Assembly: GCA_004519485.1 (NCBI GenBank)
Contig: CP038117.1
Location: forward strand, 434,001-498,000
Reading direction: 5' to 3'
DNA: 64,000 nt
Source: Nannochloropsis oceanica
Lineage: Eukaryota > Sar > Eustigmatophyceae > Eustigmatales > Monodopsidaceae
The notes beneath the pieces were generated by a model, which searched no databases, had not been told where the DNA came from, and saw only the letters and a list, made by a program, of their open reading frames with translations. This document shows, one piece after another, positions 31,801 to 40,742 of this stretch (position 1 is the stretch's first letter; each line of letters opens with the position of its first letter). Both the position numbers and the translations under genes were made by a program.

Positions 31801-32623
31801 CTAGCCCTACTCCACCCACTATAGCAACATGCAGTTCACATCGTGCCAACAACGCTGGACCATCGATCCGCTCCGATCTATCTGATTTGAACGAGAAGGA
31901 AGGCAAGGCATAGCAGGCCTGCTCCCTCCTTTCCTCCTCGTCCTCTTCCTCCTCCATCACCTTGCGCAATTCAGGAATGTTTGCAAAACCCTCTTGAAAA
32001 CGCACGCTCGACCCCCAAATCTCTCCACCGCGCTTTCGCTTTGGAAGCCTTCCCGAAGATGAGAAGGACGAGCCTGGCCCTTCCTCGCGGTACCATTTTG
32101 CCAGCACCTCGGCCCAACTCACCGCCTGCAGCCACGTCGATTCCTTAACCGGCCGCTGCAGCAGATTTTCAAATTCTCCCCGCCGGTCTACCGCATCATG
32201 GGACGCTGCCACCTCAAAAAGCAACCCAGAGGCTGCCTCCATGGCTCCCTCCTCTCCCGCAAGCTGGCCCGCCATTCGCACGAGCCGGTGGAAAGCATCC
32301 TTGACCTCCCCCGTGAGAAAGCCTCCCATGCGCCCACCACGTGTGCTGGCCTTAAGCAGTACGTCCCATGGTGGAAACTCCTGCTCTGCGCTCGTTGTGC
32401 CGGCGGAAAGGCCTGCCATGCCCGTCACCAAGTCACCGTCATCTCCCTCGGCTGCCGCGGCAGCGATGGCTTTGGCATAGTTGGAACCACGGTCTAAGTA
32501 GGCCTTGTCGGGGTCCAGCGGCGGCCTATGATTAAGTACCACACGCAGTAACGAGGAGAGCCGGGGCCGCACGGCTGGATGCGACGCCGCCACGACCCGC
32601 TTTTGTTGCCCGTTGCCCAGCAT
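25847..32623 (-). CDS. ASCC3: ASCC3/Slh1-type Ski2-like RNA helicase
   Basis: A single-exon, 2258-residue protein with two complete helicase cassettes, each followed by a Sec63-like module. Cassette 1: Walker A APTGAGKTN (near residue 545), DEVHLL, SATLPNY, and the HHAGM and QIFGRAGRPQ motifs. Cassette 2: APTGSGKTL (near 1390), DEIHLLGEDRGPVLEVIVSR and GLSTALANPRDLADWLG, then HHAGLDD and QMMGRAGRPQ. The intact DEIH box in cassette 2 and the STALANPRDLADW block favour ASCC3/Slh1 over spliceosomal Brr2, whose second cassette is degenerate. ASCC3 disassembles collided ribosomes in the RQT/ASC-1 complex and unwinds DNA for alkylation repair. The N-terminal 400 residues contain family-typical helices plus Lys/Gln-rich insertions. 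Confidence 0.92.
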   Translation of the reverse strand: MLGNGQQKRVVAASHPAVRPRLSSLLRVVLNHRPPLDPDKAYLDRGSNYAKAIAAAAAEGDDGDLVTGMAGLSAGTTSAEQEFPPWDVLLKASTRGGRMGGFLTGEVKDAFHRLVRMAGQLAGEEGAMEAASGLLFEVAASHDAVDRRGEFENLLQRPVKESTWLQAVSWAEVLAKWYREEGPGSSFSSSGRLPKRKRGGEIWGSSVRFQEGFANIPELRKVMEEEEDEEERREQACYALPSFSFKSDRSERIDGPALLARCELHVAIVGGVGLGPLDLGKGILEILERSTDEVELQTRLFDLLGAEGFDLIGWILEHMPVLRMIKHRDLKQRGGAYEGGMGGPSAGLSAALVSRPARPVTVGPSVTIMTEEEKRLEKERRKDDRRARKQQQQQQQQRRGGDATVSGERGEFAAETGGLYSAPLEFDALDSIDWVGILGFDPRSLAEDGKMEKRELLPEGSRQFWGNKGKGLPPGAVKTFKPGFEQVYIPAPVRAAPVGRCPLVEVAGALETWSQPAFKGIKMLNRIQSEVFEAAYHSQENLLICAPTGAGKTNIAMLALLALVREHVKEGRVQKGPSLKAIYIAPMKALAQEVVSKFSERLKALGLVVRELTGDMQLTKKEIEESQLIVTTPEKWDVVTRKGGEGSLAAVVGLVIIDEVHLLADERGAVIESIVARSQRLVETSQRSMRLVGLSATLPNYKDVALFLRASPKRGLFHFGPEYRPVPLEMTFIGVTEKQKMRQLNLMNDIAYARALDAVRQGHQVMIFVHSRKDTTRTAQAIKNKAAKMNTLSEFSCMQTKVFAAYAPQVSKSRNADLREHFDSGLGIHHAGMLRPDRSLTERMFEDGALKVLVCTATLAWGINLPAHTVLIKGTEVYNPDKGGFADLSMLDVMQIFGRAGRPQYDTSGEAVMITTHQALPRYLALLTDQMPIESSFIKQLPDHLNAEVVSGTVTNVREGAAWLAYTYLYIRMLKNPMAYGVTYEEAAQDPMLDAKRLELITNAARVLDQNRMVRFDPRSGNLAVTDMGRTASHYYIMHESVEQFNGLLSEILTEAQALHVLCAAKEFDEVKVRPEELDEVDQLRVGCCPLEVGAAVEESAGKANVLLQAYVSRARVSGFTVISDTNYVAQNAGRVGRALFEVCLRKGWCSVAAIFLRICKALDRRMWWYECPLRQFDTLSWDVVRKLEEKHASIPQLLDMTASEIGQLVQHMRSGKIVLDLARKLPYLEMSASVQPITRGILRMTVKIQASFDWSDRWHGTVEPWWIWVEDAENERVYHSEPWLLHKRQRNEVHVVAFTIPIFEPLPPQYTVRAVSDRWVGAESSVTVSFRHLILPDRHPPHTDLLDLAPLPKRVLQHEEFESLYCFSHFNPIQTQAFHVLYHTDANVLVGAPTGSGKTLLAELAVLRLINQTAQATANARAKTVYIAPLKALARERLQEWRKKLGETLGLVVLELSGDVTPDVAALKRADIIVATPEKWDGITRSWKKRDYVGDVRLLIMDEIHLLGEDRGPVLEVIVSRMRYIAAQKRRPVRMLGLSTALANPRDLADWLGVGPEGLFNFRPSVRPIPMDVHVAGFPGRHYCPRMATMNKPTYQAVMEHSPRKPALIFVSSRRQTRLTALELISLCAQGEDPKCFLHMPEDEVADMALTCRDAALRHTLVFGVGIHHAGLDDHDRVTVEMLFVTGKIQVLVCTSTLAWGVNFPAHLVVIKGTEYFDGKTGRYVDFPVTDVLQMMGRAGRPQFDTHGVACILVHEPKKNFIKKFLYEPFPVESSLKGVLHNHLSAEIAGGAILSKEMAMEYLTWTFFFRRLVMNPTYYHLEDTAPEAVQRYLLELVDGTLQELAEAGCVELDEDNFGVKSTVLGQVASYYYLDYRSVGRFREVLADAAFEGGREGAPVEAKANAIVPALATLLAEAQEYEELPVRHNEDLLNAGLAEEVGWSVRGWDMGSSHTKAYLLLQAHFQQLALPIADYVNDTKSVLDQAPRILNAMVDISADLGLLPAALGTMRLAQMMVQALGEDDSPLLQLPSLRNVIGEGVKVGEREGKRRTGEELRGWVMADEKRLRQLLVEKGISGVEAGRVAEDLRRLGVVTVKKVRILEPVDGLDGKGGDGGGGSEATRPVLMGSGGRSEVVVDQDYILEVTLTCRPGRGGGPPMTRSRFNKHQAKQGGGGWWLALGEAEEELLALKRFTVGQRGGDMKIVLTFPAPVAAGLATLQLHLKPDNFLGLDQRVEVKVEAVGGKEEENFIRTCTEIR

Positions 32624-32868
32624 TACTGCGCTGGAAGCACGGTGCGTGTGGCTTGTATCAGTTAGCAGCTCCCTGTTGTTATGAACAAGGCGGGCGAAAG
32701 GACAAGGGAAATAGGCGAGAGACCTTCAGATGGTTACAATGTGTACAATGACCACAGCGACAAGTCGCTGAAGAACATGGCCAGCGCGAGGCCGTTAGAT
32801 ACTGCCCATCTATTTTACGGTTTCACACCCAATGTAGTTGGTTTATTCGAGTCACGATATCCTCTATA

Positions 32869-32876
32869 AATACAAC
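32869..32876 (+). promoter_or_regulatory. TATA-box-like element
   Basis: CTATAAAT lies 18 bases before the ATG at 32894 of the broken frame that follows. The position is close for a TATA box unless the leader is extremely short, so this is only suggestive. Confidence 0.3.
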
Positions 32877-32893
32877 ACAGAAAAAGTTCTTCC

Positions 32894-33404
32894 ATGTCAG
32901 GCGCCCGCAGGTCCGGCCAGCGTAGCACTGGAGAGGGAGGTGTCAAGGCAGAGAAGCGGCGGCAGGAGATGAACGACGGTGATGCTGTCGTGCCTGCTCA
33001 AGATGAGGAGGACCCATCAAGATGAGGAGGACCCATCGCCCTTGTTCTATCTGGACCGGGAAGAGTCGGTGGGAATGGAGGGGGTCGAGCATGAAGAGGA
33101 GGTTGACGTCATAATTATGCAGCTCAAGCGCCAGAAGAAGCAAGAAGAGACGCAACGGCGGCGGCAGGGACAAATTACTGAGGCCGACAAGGACGAGGAC
33201 GAACGCATGCCGGAACGTTTGGTATTTGGCGCACGGGATACGGCTGTGCTCTTTAACGATAAGAGGCTGCTTTCCAATATGACAGAGGCCTGGATTGTCG
33301 CGCAGTAGCGAAAGTTGCACGGGCGCCTGCCTGGCAAGACGCCGACAACTATTAATGTACTGAGGCCAGGCGACACTCTCTTCGTCCGCGTCCCGCTTCA
33401 GGTA
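32894..33404 (+). pseudogene. Broken protein-coding remnant with 19-base tandem duplication
   Basis: A plus-strand coding-like tract starts at ATG 32894 (MSGARRSGQRSTGEGG...) and reaches a tandem copy of CAAGATGAGGAGGACCCAT (33000-33037), after which the frame ends. Coding character continues in another frame (residues such as PLFYLDREESVG, KRQKKQEETQRRRQ, GARDTAVLFNDKRLL) and, after a stop at 33306, as LPGKTPTTINVLRPGD up to a strong donor-like CAG|GTATAAGT at 33400. No family recognised. It could be a host gene end damaged by neighbouring insertion, or part of the Fanzor-containing element that follows. Confidence 0.5.
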
Positions 33405-33748
33405 TAAGTCAGCCCTTGCCCATGACAGCGATTCGATTTTCCTCCTTTTCTTCTCACTCTCGGTATTCTTGGGCGACAACAGCTTCGCCGACATTTCCTT
33501 CCACCACCCACTCATTCCATCATCCGTAGGCTTTGTTCCCGTTTGTGGGGTTCGGGCTCGACTTGCGCGATGTTTTTGCACTCTTTTTGCGCTGAGCTGA
33601 CATTGCAGTAGAAATTTCTTGCAAGGTATAGAAGGATTGCGAGGAGGTGCTCGTATAGGAAGGGAGGCACCCCTCCAAGCAGATGTAGGAGGAAGATGTT
33701 TTCATCTTATCTCCTCTTCCCTGCCTTCTCACCCAATACACAAACACA

Positions 33749-34846
33749 GAGAACAGCCAAGATATCTGGCGCGTCGAGATGATACGCCTACATCCGACGG
33801 TTGAACAGGCCAGGAAGATGCTTGTGTGGATGAAGGCTGCCCGGGACACCTGGAACTCAGCTCTTCATCTTATCAATATGATAAAAAGGCCAAGCCGGAT
33901 CTCCAGATTAAAAAACTGGTCGTGATTGCCCGAGAGAAGGACGGGCCCAAGGAGTTGAAAATGAATGAGACTCCATCGGCTCTTCGCTTGCGCGCCGTGC
34001 ACCACCTGTTGACTGCATTCAAGAGTTCCGAAGTAGGAGTGGAGGCCCGGACACTGCGACAGGCGACGAAATCAGGGAGGTGGAAGAGGACAAGCGGGCA
34101 GGTTGACCGCAAGAAGAACAAGGAGAACAAAACGAAGAAGCATAACAGCGACATGTGGAACCCCAAGAAAAATAAAAAGCAATGGCGAGGGGGAAAGGAA
34201 TGGGAAGGGGGAGGGAAAGGAGGAGGAGGGGGAGGGGGAGGGGAGGCCATTCCCTGCATTTCATATCAAGTACAAGTCCAAGTCCAAGCGCATGACCAGT
34301 GATTCATTTGGCTCCTGGTGTGATGATAGAGCGTGCGTGTGCCATGAAGAAGAACATCGATGGCATCCGGGGAAGAATCGCAGCTTTGGAAAGAGAAGCG
34401 TTGCGAGAGGAGAAGGGGGGAAATCGGGAAAAGAGTAGGAGTCTGCAACGGAAGATTGAGTAAGTTACCGAGGCTGGGTACCGCACCATTGCGAGAAGCA
34501 TGGTAAGCGATCTTCATTTCAAGAAGATCGCCTTTCTCTTTCGACGCGTGGGTGTGGGAAGAATGTCGGGGAGAACGAGTGTTCTGACGGCAGGGACCAA
34601 GGAGACGATGCGTTTCCAACGAAACGGCCTCTTCAACCGCGTATCAGGATGAAGGCCGAGGGTTGTAGGAAGATCGTCTTGGATCTGGACGAGCACGGCA
34701 CGAGTACAACGTGCAGCTCTTGCGGTCTGGTCAACGAGGGGTTAGGGGTATGCAGAGTCTTTCCAAGTGTGGACGTTGTGGGCTCGATGAAGACCGGAAT
34801 GTAAATGCTACCATGTGCTATATGACCGACCCGTCTTGGGATTAGT
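33749..34846 (+). pseudogene. Decayed Fanzor/TnpB-type RNA-guided nuclease gene
   Basis: Blocks of a TnpB-like protein lie in order on the plus strand but in different frames. First comes the N-terminal block at 33779-33880 (IRLHPTVEQARKMLVWMKAA, then RDTWN), the TnpB/Fanzor 'LYPT..Q...L..W..AAR..YN' pattern. A helical piece with ETPSALRLRAVHHLLTAFKS is at about 33963-34022. A strand piece FHIKYKSKSKR is near 34255. Long helices follow at 34344-34466 and 34506-34648 (SDLHFKKIAFLF, TKETMRFQRNGLFNRV). Last is a zinc ribbon, GTSTTCSSCGLVNEG then LSKCGRCGLDEDRNVNAT, at 34652-34830, which includes the DRNVNA block of the last RuvC motif. The first RuvC Asp block was not found. At least five frame changes or stops show it is dead. 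A pyrimidine tract with CAG at about 33748 may be an old splice acceptor. Confidence 0.75.
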
Positions 34847-35056
34847 TATCCCTTACGCCGACGAGTGCTTTCAGCTAGTGGTTCTTGGCAGCATTCACAT
34901 CCCGGGCCTCCTCCTCCCTCCTTCCCCCCACCCCCACCCCCCGTAGGCCCCGCTTAACAAAAGGAACAACAGACACACACACATGCCACCGAGATTTTAC
35001 TTTCGATTCTGTTTTACTTTTGTTTTAAATTGTGCGAGCCCAAACGAGTTGCATTC

Positions 35057-36163
35057 TCACTTTTTGCCCTTCTTCTTGCCTCCCGCTCCAGCTCCTACGC
35101 CCTTCTTGCCATTCTTAAACCGCCCACTACTCTTTTTAGGCGCCGAGCGTCCCCTCTTTTTCAGGTTCACCACGCCCGCATCGGCCGAGACACGCCGGCC
35201 TTCGAAAAAAGGCTTAGCTTTGTCGCCCAAAGAGCTCTTGGAGGGCGATGAGGAGGAGGAAACTCCCCTCTTCCTGGGGCCCGCGGCTTCCAAACGCCTC
35301 TTCGCATTGTGCTTGGGTTTGACACGGGGCTTGCCGTCATCATTCCTCTGCTTAGTTCGCTTCCCGCAAACAGTCACGCGAATCTTCCGTCCCAAAAATG
35401 TGCTCTCGTTCAATCGCAATGCCGCTGCCACCGACGCTCGATCCTTGAGAAGAATGAACCCAAAACCCTTCCCTTGCAGCGTCTCAGAGTCCCTTACCAA
35501 CCGGACTCCCTCAACATCTCTCTCCCCGCCCTCCAAACCCTTTGCAACGTGTGCACGCACCGCGTCCTCCTTCGCATCAAAAGGAAGATTCCCCAAAAAT
35601 ACACTTCGCTTCGGATCTCGCGTCGCGGCGTTACCCACCCGATCCACCCTCAAGTGCTTCTCTTCCACGACCTTCTTATTTACTGCCAAAGCCGCCACGG
35701 CCGCTTTTTCCTTCACGAAAACAACGTAGGCATTAAAGGTGTCCTTCGTGTCGCTCAATAAACGTTTGTTTGCTGACACCTTTTTGACGAGTTGCTGGTT
35801 GCCGTGGTCGTCAACCTTGGCCCCGGCCAGGGCCATCGAACGGAAGCGGACTGATTCTATTTAGGGGTAGTGAGATATAAAAAAATATTGCATCGAACAT
35901 CAGAATAAATGAAAGCAGAGTCAATAAAATGAATAGAGTCGGCGCTTACCAATCTCGCCGTACTCTTTAAAGAGGCTCTGCACCCGCTTTTTGTTGATGC
36001 TCGTCGGCAAGTTGCCCACAAAAATGGTCCGGCGGTCCTTGGCTTCGTCCTGGCCCACCTCCTCCTCCACCTCCTCCTGCGGTCCTTCCTCATCCTTCCA
36101 ATCCGCATCCGTCTGCCGCTTTCTGTTGTCATTCTTATCCTTCTTGGCCAAAGTCGAGGCCGG

Positions 36164-36202
<39 letters not shown>

Positions 36203-36727
36203 GACGTTGCTCGCGGTCACGGCACCTTTGTCTTTCTCCATTATGACGACAGGGGCTCCGACAACCGGCAGGCCTTGTTTCTTCGTCCTTTTTGCTTCCT
36301 TTATATTATTAATAACCGAAAATTCCTCCTTGGAAGTAAACGCGCCATCCCGAATACTTAAGCTACCTGTTGTGGCGGTTTCTGCTGCTGCAGCTGCTAC
36401 TAACCGGGCTGCCTCCTTCTCACTCTTGGTGGGCCGAATTGGGCGCTCCTTGCCCTTCCGTGTCTTGCGTCTTCTCTCTGACTGTACGATTGACCCAGGG
36501 AGCGGCTCCACAGGCGCGAATTTGGCCAACGCGGTCTCGGAAAAGAGGGAGGCATTGGCGCTGTTGACGGTGGATGTGCTCGCGGGGGTGGTCGTGCTAG
36601 GCTCCTTATCAGGCTTCTTCCGCTTCTTGCTGCTCGCCGCCAAAACCGTGGCTGGCTTGACTTGGACCTCAGCGGTATCCTGGAGAAAGGACGATATCGA
36701 GCCCGGTGTGTAGGACGTGAACGTCAT
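35057..36727 (-). CDS. RBM34: RBM34/Nop12-like nucleolar RNA-binding protein
   Basis: Two exons, 35950-36727 and 35057-35856, join in phase to give 525 residues. The intron splits RRM1: RTIFVGNLPTSINKKRVQSL ... EYGEI before it and ESVRFRSM after it, the same order as human RBM34. A long RRM1 loop then leads to NAYVVFVKEKAAVAAL, and RRM2 starts at KRSVFLGNLPFDAKED and ends with GFGFILLKDRASVAAAL and GRKIRVT. The N-terminal 190 residues are Ala/Ser/Thr-rich with Lys/Arg clusters, and the C-terminus is Lys/Arg/Gly-rich, as in nucleolar proteins. Nop12 in yeast acts in early 60S ribosome assembly (25S/5.8S processing). An Ala-rich stretch is encoded by a GCT repeat near 36165-36200. Confidence 0.9.
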
Positions 36728-36860
36728 GGCTTTTTGCTGTGTGAATCGATGGGTGGCGGAATGGATGGGGTGAGGAGGTTACATGTAAACCCACCACGCC
36801 TCTCCGATACCACTAAGAGCGGCACAGGCTAGTCAAGTATCTCACGCACATAACAAAATA
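36728..36860. promoter_or_regulatory. Short divergent promoter, RBM34 / glycosidase-like gene
   Basis: Only 133 bases separate the RBM34 start from the first ATG of the plus-strand gene (about 320 if the internal start at 37047 is used). No clear motif seen. Confidence 0.4.
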
Positions 36861-39800
36861 ATGTGGCTGCTATCGCGGCGGGCCCGGATGGGTCACAATG
36901 CATGGCATGAAGGGAGGCTCTTGGCCAGCCTTCCTCATAGAATATCATCGCGCTTCTCGCCGAGGCCAAGCACTCATCCATTCCACGCTTGTCTGACCAT
37001 GTGCGCCCCGACACGTCCTACATTACGATGCACAGCGGCACACGCCATGCGTAGCCTATGGCTTGCGCTTCTTGGCCTGGTGGGCAGGAGCCACAGCTGC
37101 GCGGCAACGTCGACAAGGGTGCTACTTGACGCCGGCGCAAACCTTGGGCATGCGATTCCCCTCCGCATGGCGCATTACCTTGGGCCTTGGCTAGCCCCTG
37201 AAGGAGACAATCATACGGAAGTGGCAACAGAGCTGATGGCGATGGTAACAGGGAAGAGTGGCAGCAGAAAGCGGCGGAAATACGTGAAGAAGGCAGAGGA
37301 CGTGCTTCTGCTTTCATTGGGAGACAGCGCGACCTACCATGCCTTGATGGAGTATGTCCCCGAATGGAGGGATGCCCCTGAGAAAAATTTGGCGGATGCA
37401 GAGAGCTTTGGTGTCTTTACGTTGCGCTGCGGTGATATCACGGTCATGGCGGGTAATGGCTTTCCAATCGACAAGGCCTGGAATGCGAGCACAAAGGTGG
37501 ACACGGGCGCAGCATTTGCGGCGTATGAGCTTTTGCAATCCCTAGGATTCGCTTTCTGGAGCCCATTGGAAGGTCCAATTGCCCCGGCCACGCTACAAAA
37601 TTTACCTGAGAAAGACGGTCACATGTCAATGCGGTGGGAAGCACCTCGATGGCGGTCAAGGACCTTTCACCTCCACACGCAGCATCCGTTGGAATTGACT
37701 GATGTGCTGCAAGGGTTTGACCTTCCCTTGTCCTTAGACCGTGGGGGCGTTGACACGGCGGCACGGCTAAGGGTCGAAGATGCATGGGCGGGTTTGGATC
37801 GAATAGAGCGACGATGGCTTGCCACAGGATTTGTCGAGGAGAGAGGGAGGGAGGGTGATGAGGATGAGTGTAGTGCTGAAGCTTCCGGTGAAACACCCGC
37901 GGTGGCAGCGAAATGGGCATGTGCAGCAGTAATAGCGCGGGGAGAGCACTGTGAATTATGGGAAGAAATGGTCCCTGATGTGTCGCGTTTTTTTGAATGG
38001 AGTGTCGCACATCGCTTGAATCGGATCGAATGGATTTTGTTGGGTAACCGACGGTGGGGTGATTTAGTAGCTTCACCCTTACGGCAAGCCCGGCTGCGGT
38101 TTCTGGCTGGTCTGGGACAGGGGATGGGGTTGATGGTTGGGGTGGATGATCCCATTGCCTTCCAGCAGCAGCACTCGTGGGTGATGACGACGACGTTGGC
38201 ACCCGAGGCATGGCAGGTGGCGTCGGTCATGGAACGGGTGGATTGGTTGATCGGTGGTGCTAATTTTGATTTTCTGAGCACGGAAGCGGGGTTTTCCGAG
38301 TTCTCGGCGCCGGATGATAAGCTTATGTTGCGGTTGCTGAATGTGTTCGCGAGTCATGTGAATGGCACGTGGGGGAAGGAGGCGACTGTCAAGGTCCACT
38401 GTTCGAGTAACCAGTTTTGTAAGCATTTTCAGGACCCTCGGACAGACACACCGTTAAATTTTAATTTCCTCCCGTCGTACGCGGGGCCGGAAATGGGGGT
38501 GTTGCCTCACACGGTGCAGGCATATGCATTGGATGATCCTAGTGCCGGTGTGTACGGCAATAACAATTTTAGCTTTATGGCTGATTATATAAGGTGGGAG
38601 GGGGGTCAAGGGGGGGCGAGGGGGGGGGAGGAGGGCTTTAGGCGGCAGGTGCATTTCTATCCAGAGACGGCTTATTTCATAAATGTTGATATCGATGTGC
38701 CCCTTTTTTTGCCAGTGTATGCGGAAAGGAGGTTACATGATTTATTGTTGTTGGCCGGGATGGAGGAAAAGGAAGGATTTCGGTTGGCAGGGACGTGGAA
38801 TTTCGACTCGGGGTGGGAGTGGGGGTATTGGTTGAATGATATCATCATGGCTGCTTCTATGTGGAATCCTACACAATTTCAAGAGGTGGAAGGAGAGAAG
38901 GACTATTGCAGCGGCGGCAAAAGCAATAGCTGTGGTAGAAATGTTACGCTTAAAGCGTTCCAACGGGCTGTGGAGCAGGCGTTGCGCCAGCTGCCCCCAA
39001 CAGTGCGAGCTCAGATGGCCGAGTGGGTGGCCGACCTGGTGCATTTTCAATATCATACTTTACTGTTGGGTGAGCTGGGCGACGAGGCTTCCGTTCCATC
39101 CCCTAACCAAATCAAACTCTCCGGGATTGCCTATTTATGTGGGAAAGATACGTGGGTGGAACTCCCCCGACGATTGGGACTGACTTTCACTCAGCCTGAC
39201 TACGTGGGATTTGATGAGCACAATCACCCAGATTACCCTCATGTTCAACCTCTCCTTGCTTATATGCGAGCCCGCACGGCGACTTTGCATGCGAAAGGTG
39301 CAGCGTTGGTAGCTGCTCTTGCAGAAAGTTTGGACAAGCTCTCGCCGCACCTGCTGGAGCACCTACAGGAAATGCGGGATGGTATTCACTTGCAGGCGTT
39401 GCGAGCGCATCACATTGCCCTACTCTACGAGGCCACTTCGCCCGCTTCCATGGCAATAGACTCCAGTCAAGAAAGAAAAGAACAACGCCAGCTTCTCTTG
39501 GCAGAAGGTCGGGCGGTGCTGGAGAAGGCTACGGATGTGGTGCGGGATCGCGAAAAGCAGTACCACGCCCCGATGGGTCGCATTGCGGGGTGGCGCGAGA
39601 ACCCGACAGTCTATCATTGGGATTATCTATGGAGTGTCAAGAGCTTATACTTTTGGTGGAGGGATCAAGGAAGGGCAGAGGGAGTCAGCCTAGCCTCACG
39701 TTGGTCATTTTGTTATTTGAATCGGATGGATCCATCTGAGGTGGCTGTGGGGATGGGCAAGAATTTTCTGAGGGCGATTGGGACGTATTTGCCGCATGTC

Positions 39801-39875
39801 TTGCCTTGGAGCGAGACGGTGACTGATTGTCTGGCGCCTCCGTCGGAAGAGTTTGTATTTCCGCGGGATTTGTAG
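36861..39875 (+). CDS. Large secreted glycosidase-like protein, family uncertain
   Basis: The open frame gives 1004 residues; a better start may be ATG 37047 (residue 63), because MRSLWLALLGLVGRSHSCA reads as a signal peptide. The N-terminal part has the pattern TGAAFAAYELLQSLGFAFWSP (about 215-236) that is seen in the non-catalytic domain of GH67/GH20/GH115-type enzymes, where a small alpha/beta domain precedes a TIM barrel. The centre shows barrel-like strands (NRIEWILLGNRRWGD, GMGLMVGVDDP, DWLIGGANFDFLSTEAGFSEF) and a later WNFDSGWEWGYWLND block; the C-terminus is helical. Trp and aromatic residues are abundant, as in carbohydrate enzymes. I cannot name the catalytic acids or substrate. 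It may be a new or unlisted glycoside hydrolase group shared by algae and bacteria. Confidence 0.75.
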   Translation: MWLLSRRARMGHNAWHEGRLLASLPHRISSRFSPRPSTHPFHACLTMCAPTRPTLRCTAAHAMRSLWLALLGLVGRSHSCAATSTRVLLDAGANLGHAIPLRMAHYLGPWLAPEGDNHTEVATELMAMVTGKSGSRKRRKYVKKAEDVLLLSLGDSATYHALMEYVPEWRDAPEKNLADAESFGVFTLRCGDITVMAGNGFPIDKAWNASTKVDTGAAFAAYELLQSLGFAFWSPLEGPIAPATLQNLPEKDGHMSMRWEAPRWRSRTFHLHTQHPLELTDVLQGFDLPLSLDRGGVDTAARLRVEDAWAGLDRIERRWLATGFVEERGREGDEDECSAEASGETPAVAAKWACAAVIARGEHCELWEEMVPDVSRFFEWSVAHRLNRIEWILLGNRRWGDLVASPLRQARLRFLAGLGQGMGLMVGVDDPIAFQQQHSWVMTTTLAPEAWQVASVMERVDWLIGGANFDFLSTEAGFSEFSAPDDKLMLRLLNVFASHVNGTWGKEATVKVHCSSNQFCKHFQDPRTDTPLNFNFLPSYAGPEMGVLPHTVQAYALDDPSAGVYGNNNFSFMADYIRWEGGQGGARGGEEGFRRQVHFYPETAYFINVDIDVPLFLPVYAERRLHDLLLLAGMEEKEGFRLAGTWNFDSGWEWGYWLNDIIMAASMWNPTQFQEVEGEKDYCSGGKSNSCGRNVTLKAFQRAVEQALRQLPPTVRAQMAEWVADLVHFQYHTLLLGELGDEASVPSPNQIKLSGIAYLCGKDTWVELPRRLGLTFTQPDYVGFDEHNHPDYPHVQPLLAYMRARTATLHAKGAALVAALAESLDKLSPHLLEHLQEMRDGIHLQALRAHHIALLYEATSPASMAIDSSQERKEQRQLLLAEGRAVLEKATDVVRDREKQYHAPMGRIAGWRENPTVYHWDYLWSVKSLYFWWRDQGRAEGVSLASRWSFCYLNRMDPSEVAVGMGKNFLRAIGTYLPHVLPWSETVTDCLAPPSEEFVFPRDL

Positions 39876-40742
39876 GTAGAATAGAAGGTAAAGGGAGTAA
39901 GCGGTTTGAGCAAATAGTTTGGAATGGAAAGAGAAGGTGTACTAGTGAGAAATAGAGTTAAATGATACAAACTGAAAGTACTCGTTCGATCAAAAGAATA
40001 CAATATAAAAGGTGCGCGGAAAATATGATACAGACATATTTAAGGAAACGTCGCCTTCTCTTGTCTAGTGGAAGTCTTCCTTTTCATATCTTTATTTGTT
40101 GCGACGTCCTATCCTAATTTCGGCACCTTTGCCTAATGCCACATCCGTGAATCTGTTACTCTCATGGAATCTCTGATGTTATCTCCTTTTTCCCTCTTGT
40201 TCCCCTCCCAAGGACTCCCAAAGATCTTCTTCCCACCGAATTCACTAAGGAAGCGGCGCCTTCTATTTTCTCTATTTTTATGTCATGTCCCTCTTTCACC
40301 ATGTCGTACATCCCAAAAAGTGGGTACACCCTTTATCTCACTCACTATCTCTGCTGTGTCCTTCGCCCTTTCCTCTCTCTTGTTCTTTTCCTTTCCCTTC
40401 CACTCTTGATACAAAATGAAGTTACATCCCAAAATGGCCTTTTCTGGAGTCTGCTGCTGGAAATAGTGGCCCGGCCTCGTTCTTGCTATCCTTCATGCAT
40501 GACACACGTGCAGGGCTTACCTGTATCCAACATAGGGAAGCGCGTCCCGGTACTGCTGCTATTGCTGCGGTGTCTATGGCTACTCTCTTCTCTTGCTAGG
40601 TGGGGCTGGCTCGTCTATTTTGGTGCCCTTCCCCTAATCATAAACATTAGCAAACGTAAGGCGGCGCTATCAATCTGCATCCATAACCATGCCTTGCCCG
40701 AGCTCCCTCCTCCCTCCATTCCTCCCTCTCACCCTTCTCCCT
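39876..40742. other. Convergent intergenic region, pyrimidine-rich
   Basis: An 867-base stretch between two converging 3' ends. It is T/C-rich on the plus strand, and small frames (40164-40409, 40280-40807) are Ser/Phe/Leu-rich by composition. No gene recognised. Confidence 0.5.

Noticed and set aside
25847-32623. Brr2 spliceosomal helicase
   Set aside because: The second helicase cassette keeps an intact APTGSGKT and DEIH box with ASCC3-type STALANPRDLADW, which Brr2 lacks.
33520-33849. 109-codon minus-strand frame as a real gene
   Set aside because: Overlaps the start of the Fanzor-like N-terminal block on the other strand and has no recognised domain; kept only as an observation.
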